A stretch of 64,000 bases of DNA from an uncultured Bacillota bacterium (GCA_949291945.1 CASEXH010000008.1:1-64000), one strand, 5' to 3'. Positions 1 to 9,315 are shown, counted from the stretch's first letter. Program-made: numbers and translations. The notes: generated by a model from the letters alone, not told the origin.

Positions 1-223
1 AGCAAAGTCAGCAAATCTTATTTTACTCTGAGGTATCTTTTTTTCTCAACCACCTTTCGTGGAATTCCCTATATTTGTATTATACAGGAAGCTCCTGTTC
101 ATTTCTGCTGGCAGCTCGTGTACTGCCAGAATTATCATATCATACTTTTTCGAGAAAATATACATACCCTTTTTCTTTTTTCATAAACTGTAATGAAGCA
201 CCCGGTTGGCGAGGAAATCTTTT

Positions 224-1999
224 TTGAAGAAATTTTTGTCTGCGAAAAGAAAATATCTTATCTCATCCCTGATTCTTATACTTGGAGTCGGCGCTGTCCT
301 TTTCTTTGTAAAAATCCAGGGGACAGATTCAGAAAACGCACGGTTTGAAAAGTACATAGATCAGATCTTCCGGGAAGAATTGTCAGAAAACACTCTGAAC
401 CTCCATTATACCCTGGCCTATCCGGAGAATTTTGGCATCCAGAAATATTCTGTCAGTCTGGGAACCATGGACCCGGAAGCTCTGGAAGACAGCCTGGAAG
501 AGACCCGGGTTCTGTATAAAAAGCTGAAAAGGTTTGATCCCGATCAGCTTTCCGAAGATAACCAGATCATTTATGATATTCTCTCTCTTGAATTTTCTTC
601 CCGGCTTTCCCTCGGCAGTTCCTACCTGCTTCAAGAGCCCCTCGGCCCTAACCTGGGGATTCAGGCCCAGCTCCCGATCCTGCTGGCAGAGTATACCTTC
701 CGCACCTCTGCAGATATTAAAGACTATTTTTCTCTCCTTTCCCAGATGCCGGAGTATTTCCAAAGTATCCTGGACTTTGAGGAAGTAAAAGCAAAAGAAG
801 GGCTTTTTATGAGTGACACCAGCGCAGACCGAATCATCCGGCAATGTGAAAGTTTCATGGAATCAGGGGAAGACAATTATCTCTCTTCTATGTTCCGGGA
901 GCAGATCCAAGAGCTCTCGGAAGAGAAACGGATCACCCGAGATCAGGCAGATGCTTTCATAGAAATGCAGGAAAAACTTATGGATCAGTGTGTTTTTTCT
1001 GCTTATCTTACTTTGTCCCAGGGCCTGGAGGAACTGAAAGGGCAGGGGAAAAATTCCGGAGGCCTGGTCCATCTGGAAGGAGGAAAGGATTATTATGAAT
1101 ATCTGATCAAAAGCACTGTAGGAGATTATCGTTCTTCCGAAGAAATTCTCCAGAGGCTTTTCCTCCAGCTCCAGAACGATTATGAAGAAGTGCAGGAGTT
1201 GCTTGCGGCAGATCCTCGGCTGCTTTCCGAAGCTTACAGCTTCGGCTCATCTGATTTTTCTCCGGAACAGATCCTGGATTACATTCAGCATGTTATTACC
1301 GATGATTTTCCTGGCCTGGAGGCCGGATCCTACGAGGTCAAATATGTACCGGAGACTATGGAAGACTACTCCAGTCCGGCTTTTTACCTCACGCCCCCTA
1401 TTGACACACTTACGCCTAACACCATTTATATCAACCAGGCCAGTCAGATATCCCCGGCAGAGCTTTTCACTACACTTGCACATGAAGGATTTCCCGGGCA
1501 TTTATACCAGACTGTATATTTCGGGAAACAGGGTCATCATCCCATACGGGAGCTTTTAAGCTGCAGCGGATATATTGAAGGCTGGGCCACTTACGTGGAG
1601 GCCTTGTCCTACGACTACGCATCTCCTTTTCTTCATATAGATCAGGAGATCCTGGATTTTCTCCGTCTGAACCGTTCTATAAGCCTGTGTCTGTATGGGA
1701 TCCTGGATTTGGGCATCCATGGTCAGGGATGGAACGCCCAGACCACAACCGATACCCTGGCCGTCTTTGGCATCACAGACACTGATACCTGTCAGGAGGT
1801 CTTTCAGTATATTGTAGAGAATCCCGCCAATTACTTAAAATACTATCTGGGGTATCTGAATTTTCTGGATCTGCGTCAGGAGATCCAGGAAGCCGTCGGC
1901 AGCAGCTTTGCGCCTAAAGAATTTCACAAAAGGCTCCTGGATATCGGGCCTGCCCCCTTCCCGGTAGTAGAGAAATATCTTTTTGCAAAATATGAGTAA
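224..1999 (+). CDS. DUF885-family membrane-anchored metalloprotein
   Basis: A DUF885 protein, a family of zinc-metallopeptidase-like enzymes of largely unknown substrate. An N-terminal hydrophobic helix (about residues 12-30) follows a Lys/Arg-rich start and looks like an uncleaved anchor or signal, so the body is probably extracytoplasmic. The metal site is seen as AHEGFPGH near residue 420 and EGWATYVE about 30 residues later. The frame is also open from TTG 206, but TTG 224 has a GAGGAAA Shine-Dalgarno just upstream and is preferred; no ATG lies in frame. The gene is alone between a 220-bp non-coding lead and a strong terminator. The peptidase role is by family only; the substrate is unknown. 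Confidence 0.82.
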   Translation: MKKFLSAKRKYLISSLILILGVGAVLFFVKIQGTDSENARFEKYIDQIFREELSENTLNLHYTLAYPENFGIQKYSVSLGTMDPEALEDSLEETRVLYKKLKRFDPDQLSEDNQIIYDILSLEFSSRLSLGSSYLLQEPLGPNLGIQAQLPILLAEYTFRTSADIKDYFSLLSQMPEYFQSILDFEEVKAKEGLFMSDTSADRIIRQCESFMESGEDNYLSSMFREQIQELSEEKRITRDQADAFIEMQEKLMDQCVFSAYLTLSQGLEELKGQGKNSGGLVHLEGGKDYYEYLIKSTVGDYRSSEEILQRLFLQLQNDYEEVQELLAADPRLLSEAYSFGSSDFSPEQILDYIQHVITDDFPGLEAGSYEVKYVPETMEDYSSPAFYLTPPIDTLTPNTIYINQASQISPAELFTTLAHEGFPGHLYQTVYFGKQGHHPIRELLSCSGYIEGWATYVEALSYDYASPFLHIDQEILDFLRLNRSISLCLYGILDLGIHGQGWNAQTTTDTLAVFGITDTDTCQEVFQYIVENPANYLKYYLGYLNFLDLRQEIQEAVGSSFAPKEFHKRLLDIGPAPFPVVEKYLFAKYE

Positions 2000-2004
2000 A
2001 AAAA

Positions 2005-2058
2005 GCCTTTCCGGAGGTGCATCTTTTTTCATGCATTTTCCGGAAAGGCTCCTTTTCT
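2005..2058 (+). terminator. Rho-independent terminator of the DUF885 gene
   Basis: GCCTTTCCGGA (2005-2015) pairs with TCCGGAAAGGC (2039-2049) and is followed by CTTTTCTTTC. It starts six bases after the stop codon. Confidence 0.85.
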
Positions 2059-2130
2059 TTCTATCCCATGTCTGCTTATACAAATTCTGCTTCCTCCGTC
2101 TCTGCTTTGATGCTGGTCCTTCTTATAGTA

Positions 2131-2568
2131 TTATCGATAGGAATCAAAAAAAGCCCGGAGATTCATCAGGGATTTCACCAGAATCTTCTGTTGTTCTTCA
2201 TCCAGGTCCTTTAGTACGGCCTGTATCATACCATCATGAAATTTCATATGGTGGGCATTGGCTTTCCGCCCTTTCTCTGTCAGAGAAATCAGAACTACCC
2301 TTCTGTCTTCTTCACTTCTTTCTCTGTGGACATATCCTTTCTTCACCAAGCTGTTAATGGCAATAGTTAGTGTCCCAACTGTAACCGACATGATCTTCGC
2401 CACAGTGGACATATTTTTAGGCTCTTTCTCCCCTATCGCCTCAATAATATGCATATCATTAACAGAAATATCTTTAAACTCTGAAGTGATCAAAGCCTTG
2501 CTCTCTATATCCAGGATTTCCTGGAAAAGTCTCACAAGAATGTCATGCAGTACCTCATAATTACTCAC
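2131..2568 (-). CDS. MarR-family regulator, FabT-like
   Basis: A winged-helix MarR-family repressor of 145 residues. The recognition region (TVAKIMSVTVGTLTIAINSL) is followed by the wing (RSEEDRRVVLISLTEKG). The length and the operator just upstream resemble FabT, which represses fatty-acid synthesis genes in streptococci and lactococci. The frame is open further upstream, but those codons lie at or before the predicted transcription start. GTG 2568 has AGGAG seven bases upstream and is taken as the start. No fab gene is visible in the window, so the regulon is elsewhere or the regulator has another role. MarR family membership is firm; FabT is an inference from size plus operator. Confidence 0.8.
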   Translation of the reverse strand: MSNYEVLHDILVRLFQEILDIESKALITSEFKDISVNDMHIIEAIGEKEPKNMSTVAKIMSVTVGTLTIAINSLVKKGYVHRERSEEDRRVVLISLTEKGRKANAHHMKFHDGMIQAVLKDLDEEQQKILVKSLMNLRAFFDSYR

Positions 2569-2617
2569 GCCATCGCTCCTCTCAGACATATCAGTATGCT
2601 GTTTCATTGATGGATAT

Positions 2618-2667
2618 ATTATATCCGATTCAAGTACCAATTACAATCAAATTTTTTGATTATCAAA
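2618..2667 (-). promoter_or_regulatory. Promoter and FabT-type operator of the MarR gene
   Basis: Reading on the minus strand, a -35 TTGTAA (2641-2646) and a -10 TATAAT (2618-2623) are 17 bases apart. Immediately upstream are two overlapping palindromes: ATCAAATTTTTTGAT (2646-2660) and TTTGATTATCAAA (2655-2667). The second matches the published FabT-type operator core. Overlap with the -35 predicts autorepression. Confidence 0.75.
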
Positions 2668-2682
2668 ATATAATTACAAAAG

Positions 2683-2738
2683 AGAGTGTTCCGTGAAAAT
2701 CCGTGGCAAAAGCCTCCATTTCACGGAACACCCTCTTC
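2683..2738 (-). terminator. Terminator downstream of pduL
   Basis: A long stem with GTGTTCCGTGAAA and its complement TTTCACGGAACAC, followed on the minus strand by CTCTCTTTTG. It ends the pduL transcript before the MarR gene. Confidence 0.8.
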
Positions 2739-2783
2739 TTTTATATTAGCAGATTTCATATCTCTGCTTTTAAAGTAATTTTT

Positions 2784-3356
2784 TTATTTCACGATCATTT
2801 CGCCGTAGCACTCTTTTCCGGGAGCCAGAGCGTTGGATTCGTCTGTATCGATATGTGCCGCTGTAGCGTAAGAAGCACTAACACGAACAACAACATCTCC
2901 AAATGTTAAAGAACGGCCGTTTGGAGACTCAATTGCAAGGCTTACGATTTGTTTGTCCTTTACGCCTGCTGCTTCAGCATCTTCCGGTGTCATATGTACA
3001 TGACGTTTTGCTGCAATAACTCCTTCTGTAAGCTCTACTTCTCCAGCAGGTCCGATCAGCTTACATGCTCCGGATCCGGCAATATCACCTGACTCACGAA
3101 TAGGAGCTGTAACACCAAGGCTTCTTGCATCTGTAAGAGAAACCTCAACCTGAGTATCTTTTCTTACAGGACCCAGTACGGACATTTTCTGGCTTCCCTT
3201 TGTTCCTACAACTTCTACCTTTTCTTCACAGGCAAACTGGCCCGGCTGGCTCAACATTTTTTTCACGGTCAGTTCATGGCCCTTGCCAAACAGAATCTCC
3301 AGATGCTCCTGTGATAAATGTACGTGTCTTGCAGATGTTTCTACTAATACTTTCAT
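2784..3356 (-). CDS. pduL: Phosphate propanoyltransferase (PduL)
   Basis: PduL-type phosphotransacylase of 190 residues, exchanging CoA and phosphate on short acyl groups (propanoyl-CoA to propanoyl phosphate, or acetyl equivalents). Both conserved zinc-binding His segments are visible: SARHVHLS near residue 8 and KRHVHMTPEDA near residue 120. ATG 3356 follows GGAGG and is preferred over a GTG five codons upstream. There is no N-terminal encapsulation peptide and no microcompartment shell gene nearby, so it is probably a cytosolic enzyme acting with an acetate or propionate kinase encoded elsewhere. It has its own strong promoter and terminator. Confidence 0.9.
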   Translation of the reverse strand: MKVLVETSARHVHLSQEHLEILFGKGHELTVKKMLSQPGQFACEEKVEVVGTKGSQKMSVLGPVRKDTQVEVSLTDARSLGVTAPIRESGDIAGSGACKLIGPAGEVELTEGVIAAKRHVHMTPEDAEAAGVKDKQIVSLAIESPNGRSLTFGDVVVRVSASYATAAHIDTDESNALAPGKECYGEMIVK

Positions 3357-3406
3357 TTTGAAATCCTCCACTTATTATAATAATGAAATCATTATTCTTA
3401 CCTTTC

Positions 3407-3434
3407 ATTATAGTCCTTTCCAAAAGCTTGTCAA
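3407..3434 (-). promoter_or_regulatory. Sigma-A promoter of pduL
   Basis: On the minus strand, consensus -35 TTGACA (3429-3434), a 16-base spacer and -10 TATAAT (3407-3412), about 45 bases before the PduL start codon. Confidence 0.8.
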
Positions 3435-3480
3435 CGCATATCCGAGGATTTCCTGCCGGGATTCTTGCATTTTTCAGGAT

Positions 3481-3537
3481 ACAAAAAACAGAAAGCCCGG
3501 TTAATGCACTGTGTCAGTCCATACTGCTTTCTGTTTC
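3481..3537 (-). terminator. Terminator of the J-domain membrane protein gene
   Basis: Minus-strand AACAGAAAGC pairs with GCTTTCTGTT and runs into TTTTTG. The 5' arm lies inside the last codons of the gene. Confidence 0.7.
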
Positions 3538-4161
3538 TTTCTCGTCTGTACTCTCTGTATATCTCTGCTTCAGATACTGGTATTCCTCTACGATACCTCT
3601 GGTAATCTCATCTTCTTCCCGCTCATCATCCGGGTGATAGATCCTCAGAAGAGCCGCATATCTTTTGTCCAGTTCTTCCACTGTTCTCAGCCCTTTAAAG
3701 TAATGGCTCTCCGACTCTGTTTCCTCCGTATCCTTTCCTTTGTATCCGCTGTCAAAGGCTGACCATTGAAAATCCGGTCTTTTGTAAAAAGCCTTCCAGT
3801 TCTTAGAGCTGCCCATATAAAACCGCCATATCCAGCTGCAGGCAGATTCCAGGATCACCATGACCAGGCCTACGCCGGCAACCGGAACATAAATAAGGGC
3901 TCCGGATATACAGATTGTCAGAACAATAGCTGCAATACCAGGGCCATTTCCCTGGATCTGAAGACCCACCTCCATTAAAGCCGCCAACGCAACTACTACA
4001 GAGGACAGCATACATACAAAAGAAACCACAGTCCCGGAAATCTTCAGAAAATACTGTATGCACCGGATCAGGATAAAAGCTGCTGCCAGGGGAATGGCAA
4101 GAATTACCTTCAGCAAGATCAGCAAAATTTTGAGTATACGTCTGCTGCCAATTTTTCTCAT
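3514..4161 (-). CDS. Membrane protein with C-terminal J-domain-like segment
   Basis: A 215-residue protein. It has a basic N-terminus, then hydrophobic segments at about residues 10-33, 42-65 and 75-108. The soluble tail (about 110-215) contains YFKGLRTVEELDKRYAALL followed by HPD at 176-178. This spacing and the HPD triad fit the helix II-loop of a J domain, which stimulates Hsp70/DnaK ATPase. If correct, the protein would recruit DnaK to the membrane. No dnaK or grpE is adjacent. The gene is monocistronic. No named family was recognised for the whole protein; the J-domain reading rests on the motif only. Confidence 0.65.
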   Translation of the reverse strand: MRKIGSRRILKILLILLKVILAIPLAAAFILIRCIQYFLKISGTVVSFVCMLSSVVVALAALMEVGLQIQGNGPGIAAIVLTICISGALIYVPVAGVGLVMVILESACSWIWRFYMGSSKNWKAFYKRPDFQWSAFDSGYKGKDTEETESESHYFKGLRTVEELDKRYAALLRIYHPDDEREEDEITRGIVEEYQYLKQRYTESTDEKETESSMD

Positions 4162-4279
4162 TTTTTTACCTGCATTTCTAAATATTACATTTTTCCTACA
4201 GGATTAGTTTACCATATCCGGCATGATTTTCACAGGATAAATTTTTAACAAATTTTTTAACTGTAACAACCCGCATGTC

Positions 4280-4606
4280 TCAGGTATTATGGTCGCTTAC
4301 ATGAAATTTTTTCAGATTGCCGATCTTCTGCCGTCTTTGGGCCAGGATTCCTTCCACCTCTTCCAGGGAAATTCCTGATTCTACCATCATAACAAGCAGA
4401 TGATAGATCAGGTCGCAGATTTCATTGGCCGTGTCCTCATTTTTCCCGTTTTTAGCTGCAATGATCACTTCACTGCACTCTTCCCCGCATTTTTTCAGGA
4501 TCTTATCTAATCCCTGTTCAAAAAGATAGCAGGTATAGGATCCTTCTCTTTTTTCTTCTTTTCTTTCCTGGACTACCTGATACAGTCCTTCCATAACATC
4601 CATCAT
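4280..4606 (-). CDS. hisE: Phosphoribosyl-ATP pyrophosphatase
   Basis: Second step of histidine synthesis: removes pyrophosphate from phosphoribosyl-ATP. About 108 residues in the MazG-like fold, with the metal-binding pattern [16 protein letters not shown] and [14 protein letters not shown]. The start ATG 4606 overlaps the hisI stop (ATGA) and follows GGAGG; the frame is open a few codons further up but without a ribosome site. It is the last gene of the his operon and is separate from hisI, whereas many bacteria fuse the two. Confidence 0.93.
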   Translation of the reverse strand: MMDVMEGLYQVVQERKEEKREGSYTCYLFEQGLDKILKKCGEECSEVIIAAKNGKNEDTANEICDLIYHLLVMMVESGISLEEVEGILAQRRQKIGNLKKFHVSDHNT

Positions 4607-4935
4607 TTCTTCTCTTCCTCCCATAATTCTCTGAAAAAGCAGCTGTGGGCCCCCGTATGACAGGCCGCTCCTGTCTGGATCACCGTGATCAGAAGGGTAT
4701 CCTCATCACAATCCCCTTTTATGTCAACCACTTTCTGGACATGACCGGAAGTGGCCCCTTTGTTCCACAGCTCCTGCCTCGAGCGGCTGTAAAACCAGGT
4801 ATATCCGGTTTCAAACGTTTTTCTGAGGCTTTCCCGGTTCATATAAGCCAGCATCAGAACTTCTCCTGTATCGTTCTCCTGAACAATGGCCGGCAGGAGA
4901 TCGCTTTTCTTAAAATAATTTTCAATATCTATCAT
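4603..4935 (-). CDS. hisI: Phosphoribosyl-AMP cyclohydrolase
   Basis: Third step of histidine synthesis: opens the adenine ring of phosphoribosyl-AMP. 110 residues, normal for stand-alone HisI. The zinc/magnesium motifs are clear: [21 protein letters not shown] and the Cys pair in [13 protein letters not shown]. It starts two bases after hisF and overlaps hisE by four bases, indicating tight translational coupling. Confidence 0.95.
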   Translation of the reverse strand: MIDIENYFKKSDLLPAIVQENDTGEVLMLAYMNRESLRKTFETGYTWFYSRSRQELWNKGATSGHVQKVVDIKGDCDEDTLLITVIQTGAACHTGAHSCFFRELWEEEKK

Positions 4936-4937
4936 TT

Positions 4938-5699
4938 CTAGTTCCTTCTCACAGGGATATTTTTTTCTCTTAAATGTTCTTTTACCTGTTCTACGGTCAG
5001 CTCCCGGAAATGGAAAAGTGAAGCTGCCAGAGCCGCATCTGCTCCGGTTTTCTCAAAAACCTCTGAAAAATGTTCCAGCTTTCCGCAGCCGCCGCTGGCG
5101 ATTACAGGGATAGAAACCCTTTCGCAGACTGCCTGAGTCAATTCCAGGTCAAAACCGTCCCGGCATCCGTCTGTATCCATAGATGTCAGCAGGATTTCTC
5201 CTGCTCCCAGCTCCTGACACTTTTTTGCCCATTCCAGGGCGTCCAGACCGGTATCTTTCCTACCTCCATGGACCACCACGTGAAAGTCTCCATTTTCAGA
5301 CCTCCTGGCGTCAATAGCCACTACTACGCACTGGCTTCCGAAAATCTTTGCCGCATCAGCGATCAGCTGAGGGTTCTTTACCGCTGCAGAATTTACAGAA
5401 ACCTTATCTGCTCCTGCCCGGAGAATCTCCCGAAAATCATCTACTGTACGGATTCCTCCCCCTACAGTAAGGGGAACAAACACATGCTGTGCTGTTTTCC
5501 GAACCACATCTGTCATGGTCTTTCTTCCTTCGTGGGTAGCCGTAATATCCAGGAAACAGATCTCGTCTGCCCCCTGTCTGTCATATTCTATGGCACACTC
5601 CACAGGATCTCCCACTTCTTTTATGCCTACAAAGTTCACGCCTTTTACTACTTTTCCATCCCTGACGTCCAGACAGGGAATGATCCTTTTGGCCAGCAT
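4938..5699 (-). CDS. hisF: Imidazole glycerol phosphate synthase, cyclase subunit
   Basis: The (beta/alpha)8 synthase half of IGP synthase, using ammonia from HisH to make IGP and AICAR. 253 residues. It begins with the diagnostic [20 protein letters not shown]; the catalytic Asp near residue 11 and the second Asp in [11 protein letters not shown] are both present, as are the phosphate loops (GGGIR, ASGGCG). It overlaps hisA by one base (TGATG). Confidence 0.97.
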   Translation of the reverse strand: MLAKRIIPCLDVRDGKVVKGVNFVGIKEVGDPVECAIEYDRQGADEICFLDITATHEGRKTMTDVVRKTAQHVFVPLTVGGGIRTVDDFREILRAGADKVSVNSAAVKNPQLIADAAKIFGSQCVVVAIDARRSENGDFHVVVHGGRKDTGLDALEWAKKCQELGAGEILLTSMDTDGCRDGFDLELTQAVCERVSIPVIASGGCGKLEHFSEVFEKTGADAALAASLFHFRELTVEQVKEHLREKNIPVRRN

Positions 5700-6418
5700 C
5701 AGAATTCACCTGCCTTCTCAATAGCTTGTTTCAGATCAATGGCGCCGGAATAGATGGACTTTCCACAGATACAGCCGTACAGACCCAGTTTGGCGCAGTT
5801 TTCAATATCTTCTATAGACCGTACTCCGCCGCTGGCAATCACCCGGCAGGACACTGCATCATTTAACTGTTCCAGGTGATCCAGGTTTACCCCGGTAAGT
5901 GTCCCGTCACGGGAAATATCTGTATAGATCAGAGTCTTTACTCCCATCTGTTCCATAGCCATGGCCAGCTCCAGATAGCATACCGCACTGGTTTCCATCC
6001 AGCCCTCAGTAGCCACCATGCCGTCTCTGGCATCGATTCCCACGGCGATCTTATCTCCGAATTCTTTCACCGCTTCCGCCACCAGAGCAGGATTCTTTAC
6101 TGCCGCAGAACCCAATATGATCCTGGAGATTCCTTCCTTCAGATAGTCTTCTATGGTCTTCATATCCCGGATCCCGCCGCCCAGCTCTGTGTTCAGGCCG
6201 GTTTCTTTAGCGATCTTTAAGAAAATCTCCCGATTTACAGGATAGGCATCTTTGGCTCCGTTCAAATCTACCATATGTATCCATTTTGCCCCTTCCCGGG
6301 CAAATTTCCTGGCCGTTTCAAAGGGATCTTCCGCCACTTTCTGGGCTGTTCCGTAGTCTCCTTTAAACAGACGGACACAGGTCTTATCTTTAATATCGAT
6401 TGCAGGTAATACTATCAT
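5699..6418 (-). CDS. hisA: ProFAR isomerase (HisA)
   Basis: Amadori isomerase converting ProFAR to PRFAR. 239 residues, a TIM barrel homologous to HisF. The catalytic Asp pair is visible: [10 protein letters not shown] near the start and [12 protein letters not shown] in the second half, with phosphate-binding GGGIR and ASGGV. The start overlaps the hisH stop as ATGA. Confidence 0.96.
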   Translation of the reverse strand: MIVLPAIDIKDKTCVRLFKGDYGTAQKVAEDPFETARKFAREGAKWIHMVDLNGAKDAYPVNREIFLKIAKETGLNTELGGGIRDMKTIEDYLKEGISRIILGSAAVKNPALVAEAVKEFGDKIAVGIDARDGMVATEGWMETSAVCYLELAMAMEQMGVKTLIYTDISRDGTLTGVNLDHLEQLNDAVSCRVIASGGVRSIEDIENCAKLGLYGCICGKSIYSGAIDLKQAIEKAGEF

Positions 6419-7020
6419 ACTTTCACCAGCCTTGCAAAATTTTCTAACATTTTCAATCCTGTCTTTCCGCTTTTCTCCGGATGGAACTGAGCGCCGTAGA
6501 CCATCCCCCGGTGTACCAGAGCCGGGATCCTCTCTCCATAAACCGTATAGCAGGATATGTTTTCATCTTCTGTTTCTGCCCGGAAAGAATGGACGAAATA
6601 CACATAGGGTTCTTCTTCCATATCCTCTGTCACTACGCAGGGATTCAGTACCCGAAGATCATTCCAGCCCATGTGGGGGATCTTCAGCCCCTTACTGTCA
6701 ATCTGGATCACCTGGCCGGGAATCAGTCCCAGACCTTCTGTCTCTTTAAATTCAAAGCCTTTTTCAAAAAGCAGCTGCATGCCCAGACAGATTCCCAGAA
6801 GAGGCTTCTTTAAAGCTTCTCTGCGGATCACCTCTGTCAGGCCTTTCTTTTCCAGCATATCCATAGCATCGGGAAAGGCCCCCACCCCAGGAAGGATCAG
6901 TCCGTCTGCCTTTTCGATTACTTCCCGGTCGCCGGTCACACAGTTCTCCACTCCCAGATAGTCCAGGGCGTTTTTTACGCTGAACAGGTTTCCTGCTCCA
7001 TAATCTATAATTCCTATCAT
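6415..7020 (-). CDS. hisH: Imidazole glycerol phosphate synthase, glutaminase subunit
   Basis: Class I glutamine amidotransferase that feeds ammonia to HisF. 201 residues. The nucleophile Cys lies in LLGICLGMQLL and the catalytic His and Glu in GAQFHPEKSG. The start codon overlaps the hisB stop (TAATG). Confidence 0.96.
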   Translation of the reverse strand: MIGIIDYGAGNLFSVKNALDYLGVENCVTGDREVIEKADGLILPGVGAFPDAMDMLEKKGLTEVIRREALKKPLLGICLGMQLLFEKGFEFKETEGLGLIPGQVIQIDSKGLKIPHMGWNDLRVLNPCVVTEDMEEEPYVYFVHSFRAETEDENISCYTVYGERIPALVHRGMVYGAQFHPEKSGKTGLKMLENFARLVKV

Positions 7021-7601
7021 TACAACACTCCCTTTGAAGAAAGCACACCTTTGTCTGTCTCTGTCACTGCTTCCCTGAGGGCGTGAGCAAAGGCTTTAAA
7101 TATGGCTTCAATTTTATGATGGTCATTTTCTCCGTACAGAACTTTCAAGTGAAGGGTGATCCCCGCCTGGAAAGCCAGGGCCCGGAAAAATTCTTTCACC
7201 ATGCAGCAGTCAAAAGCTCCCACAGAAGGATTCTCAAAGTCTGCGTCAAAAACCAGGAAGGCCCTTCCGCTGACGTCCAGTGCACAGAATCCCAGAGCCT
7301 CATCCATAGGTATGTAAAAACTTCCATATCTTCGGATACCGCCTTTATCCTGCAGCGCTTCTTTCAGGGCCATTCCCAGAACAATCCCCAGGTCCTCGAT
7401 ACTGTGATGGCAGTCCACTTCCAGATCCCCCTTCATGGTAAGATCAATGTCAAAGCCTCCATGAACACAGAGGGCATGCATCATATGATCAAAAAATCCT
7501 ACTCCGCAGGTTCCCTTATAGCTTCCTTCTCCGTCCAGATCCCAGCTCAGAGAAATCTGGGTCTCCTTGGTATTTCTCCCGATCTTTCCCACTCTCACCA
7601 T
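7020..7601 (-). CDS. hisB: Imidazoleglycerol-phosphate dehydratase
   Basis: Dehydrates IGP to imidazole acetol phosphate. 193 residues, so it is the dehydratase alone without the N-terminal histidinol-phosphatase domain seen in enterobacterial HisB. Manganese-binding His motifs are present: GFFDHMMHA, DCHHSIEDLG and ENDHHKIEAIFKAFA. ATG 7601 follows AGGAGG. Nineteen bases after hisC. Confidence 0.95.
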   Translation of the reverse strand: MVRVGKIGRNTKETQISLSWDLDGEGSYKGTCGVGFFDHMMHALCVHGGFDIDLTMKGDLEVDCHHSIEDLGIVLGMALKEALQDKGGIRRYGSFYIPMDEALGFCALDVSGRAFLVFDADFENPSVGAFDCCMVKEFFRALAFQAGITLHLKVLYGENDHHKIEAIFKAFAHALREAVTETDKGVLSSKGVL

Positions 7602-7619
7602 TTGCTCCTCCTCTCGCAT

Positions 7620-8672
7620 CTACTGAAGCAGCTTGTCCAGGGCCTGGATCAGCTCCTGATTTTCCGCCTTGGACCCGGCAGATATCCGCAGATAGCCGTT
7701 CATGTTCCGAATGGAGATTCCTTCCTTTTTCAGAGCCTCAAAAATTTCGCCGCTGTGTTCTGTCTTTATGTACAGGAAGTTTGTCTCTGTAGGATACAGC
7801 TTCTGTATATCTTTTTTCTTCTCCGCCAGGGCCGCCATATCCTGATAAAGCTCCTGGGTAGATTCTTTGATCTGGGCAGTACATTTTTCCAGGTATTCTC
7901 TGTGTCCCAGGATCACACAGCCCACCGCCTGGGTCATAGAATTTACATTATAAGGCGCTTTCAGCGTTTTCAGTATATTTGTGATCCGGGCGTTTGCCGC
8001 TGCAAATCCCAGACGGATCGCCGCCATTCCAAAAGCCTTGGAGCAGGTCTTCAAAACAATCAGGTTTTCATAATTCTCAATCTCATCCAGCACAGAGCCT
8101 TCCGAAAATTCCATGTAAGCCTCGTCTACCACCACCATGGCGTCCACAGCGCCTACAATTTTCAGGATATCCTCCCTGCTCATGGTCACTGCTGTCGGAT
8201 TGCACGGATTGGAAAACACCAGGAGCTTTGCATTGCACTGAGCTGTCTTCTCAATGATCTGCTCCGGAGTCACTTTCATGTTCTCGTCTTTATTCAGAGC
8301 TTCTGCTTTTGCTCCTACCATCCTGGTATAAAATGTATACATACTGAAATCTGGAAGGATCGTCAGCATAGTATCTCCTTCTCCCAGAAAATTAGGAACA
8401 ATAATGGAGATTAGCTCATCAGAGCCGTTTCCCGCAGTAAGCAGCTCCGATTTCACATGAAAAAGTTCTCCGAACTTTTCACACAGCCTGGTGGCATTGG
8501 GATCCGGATAACGGTTAAATTCCACATTGGAGACAGCCTCCATGATCTCCTTTTTGATTTCCTCCGGCATTTCCAGAAAACTTTCATTGGCGTCCAGACG
8601 TACACGGTAGGTTTCTGTTACCGGATCGTACTTTGGAAGATTTTCCAGCTTTTGGGGCAGTCTATAACTCAT
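7620..8672 (-). CDS. hisC: Histidinol-phosphate aminotransferase
   Basis: PLP enzyme converting imidazole acetol phosphate to histidinol phosphate. 350 residues, fold type I. LDANE near the N-terminus, the NPCNPT loop, and the Schiff-base Lys in TCSKAFGMAAIRLGF are all visible. It lies between hisG and hisB, one base after hisG. Confidence 0.95.
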   Translation of the reverse strand: MSYRLPQKLENLPKYDPVTETYRVRLDANESFLEMPEEIKKEIMEAVSNVEFNRYPDPNATRLCEKFGELFHVKSELLTAGNGSDELISIIVPNFLGEGDTMLTILPDFSMYTFYTRMVGAKAEALNKDENMKVTPEQIIEKTAQCNAKLLVFSNPCNPTAVTMSREDILKIVGAVDAMVVVDEAYMEFSEGSVLDEIENYENLIVLKTCSKAFGMAAIRLGFAAANARITNILKTLKAPYNVNSMTQAVGCVILGHREYLEKCTAQIKESTQELYQDMAALAEKKKDIQKLYPTETNFLYIKTEHSGEIFEALKKEGISIRNMNGYLRISAGSKAENQELIQALDKLLQ

Positions 8673-8673
8673 G

Positions 8674-9315
8674 TTATCCTCTCCTCTCTTTTACGTCTTT
8701 TTCCACTTTACTGATCAACTCTTCAATTTCTTTCTTCCTCAGTTTCATACTGGCAATATTTACGATCAGTCTGGCGCTTACCTGACAGATATCTTCAATA
8801 ACCTCCAGACCGTTTTCTTTCAATGTAGTTCCGGTTTCCACGATATCCACGATAGCATCTGCCAGCCCCAGCACAGGCGCCAGCTCCACGGATCCTTCAA
8901 TCTTTACCAGATCTACATCCATATTTTTTCCTTCAAAAAAGCTTTTTGCCACATTCATATATTTACTGGCAATAGTCCTAGTCCGGTATCCCTGGTAAAT
9001 ATCTGTTCCTTTTAAAGCAGCCAGGGCAAAACGGCACCTGCCGAATCCCAGATCCGCCACCTCATAAAAAGTACCGCCTTTTTCCATGATCGTATCTTTT
9101 CCTACTACTCCCATGTCACAGACACCGGTCTCTACATAGGTGACAACATCCGCTGCCTTTGCAAGAACGATCTCCAGAGAGCCGTCCCCTACAGGCATGA
9201 TCAGTTTCCTTCCTTTTTCTCTTACATTTGTACAGTCATATCCGAGACGCTCCAGCATCTCCACAGTTTTATCTTCTAAACGTCCCTTTGTCAGCGCAAT
9301 TCTAATTGGTCTCAT
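8674..9315 (-). CDS. hisG: ATP phosphoribosyltransferase, short form
   Basis: First committed step: ATP plus PRPP to phosphoribosyl-ATP. 213 residues, the short HisG form that lacks the C-terminal regulatory domain and depends on HisZ. RIALTKGRLE at the start and the PRPP loop IVDIVETGTTLKENGL are diagnostic. ATG 9315 overlaps the end of hisZ by 14 bases. Histidine feedback should act through the HisG-HisZ complex (family knowledge). Confidence 0.96.
   Translation of the reverse strand: MRPIRIALTKGRLEDKTVEMLERLGYDCTNVREKGRKLIMPVGDGSLEIVLAKAADVVTYVETGVCDMGVVGKDTIMEKGGTFYEVADLGFGRCRFALAALKGTDIYQGYRTRTIASKYMNVAKSFFEGKNMDVDLVKIEGSVELAPVLGLADAIVDIVETGTTLKENGLEVIEDICQVSARLIVNIASMKLRKKEIEELISKVEKDVKERRG

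Noticed and set aside
1..205. Gene or RNA in the left-hand lead region
   Set aside because: Only two short hairpins (ACAGGA/TCCTGT and CTGGCAG/CTGCCAG) and AT-rich sequence; no frame or RNA family recognised.
2784..3356. Propanediol microcompartment locus
   Set aside because: Only pduL is present; no shell proteins, no encapsulation peptide, no diol dehydratase in the window.
7083..8414. Long plus-strand frame opposite hisB-hisC (443 codons)
   Set aside because: It mirrors strongly conserved hisB/hisC codons, has no ribosome site and its protein looks like low-information antisense translation.
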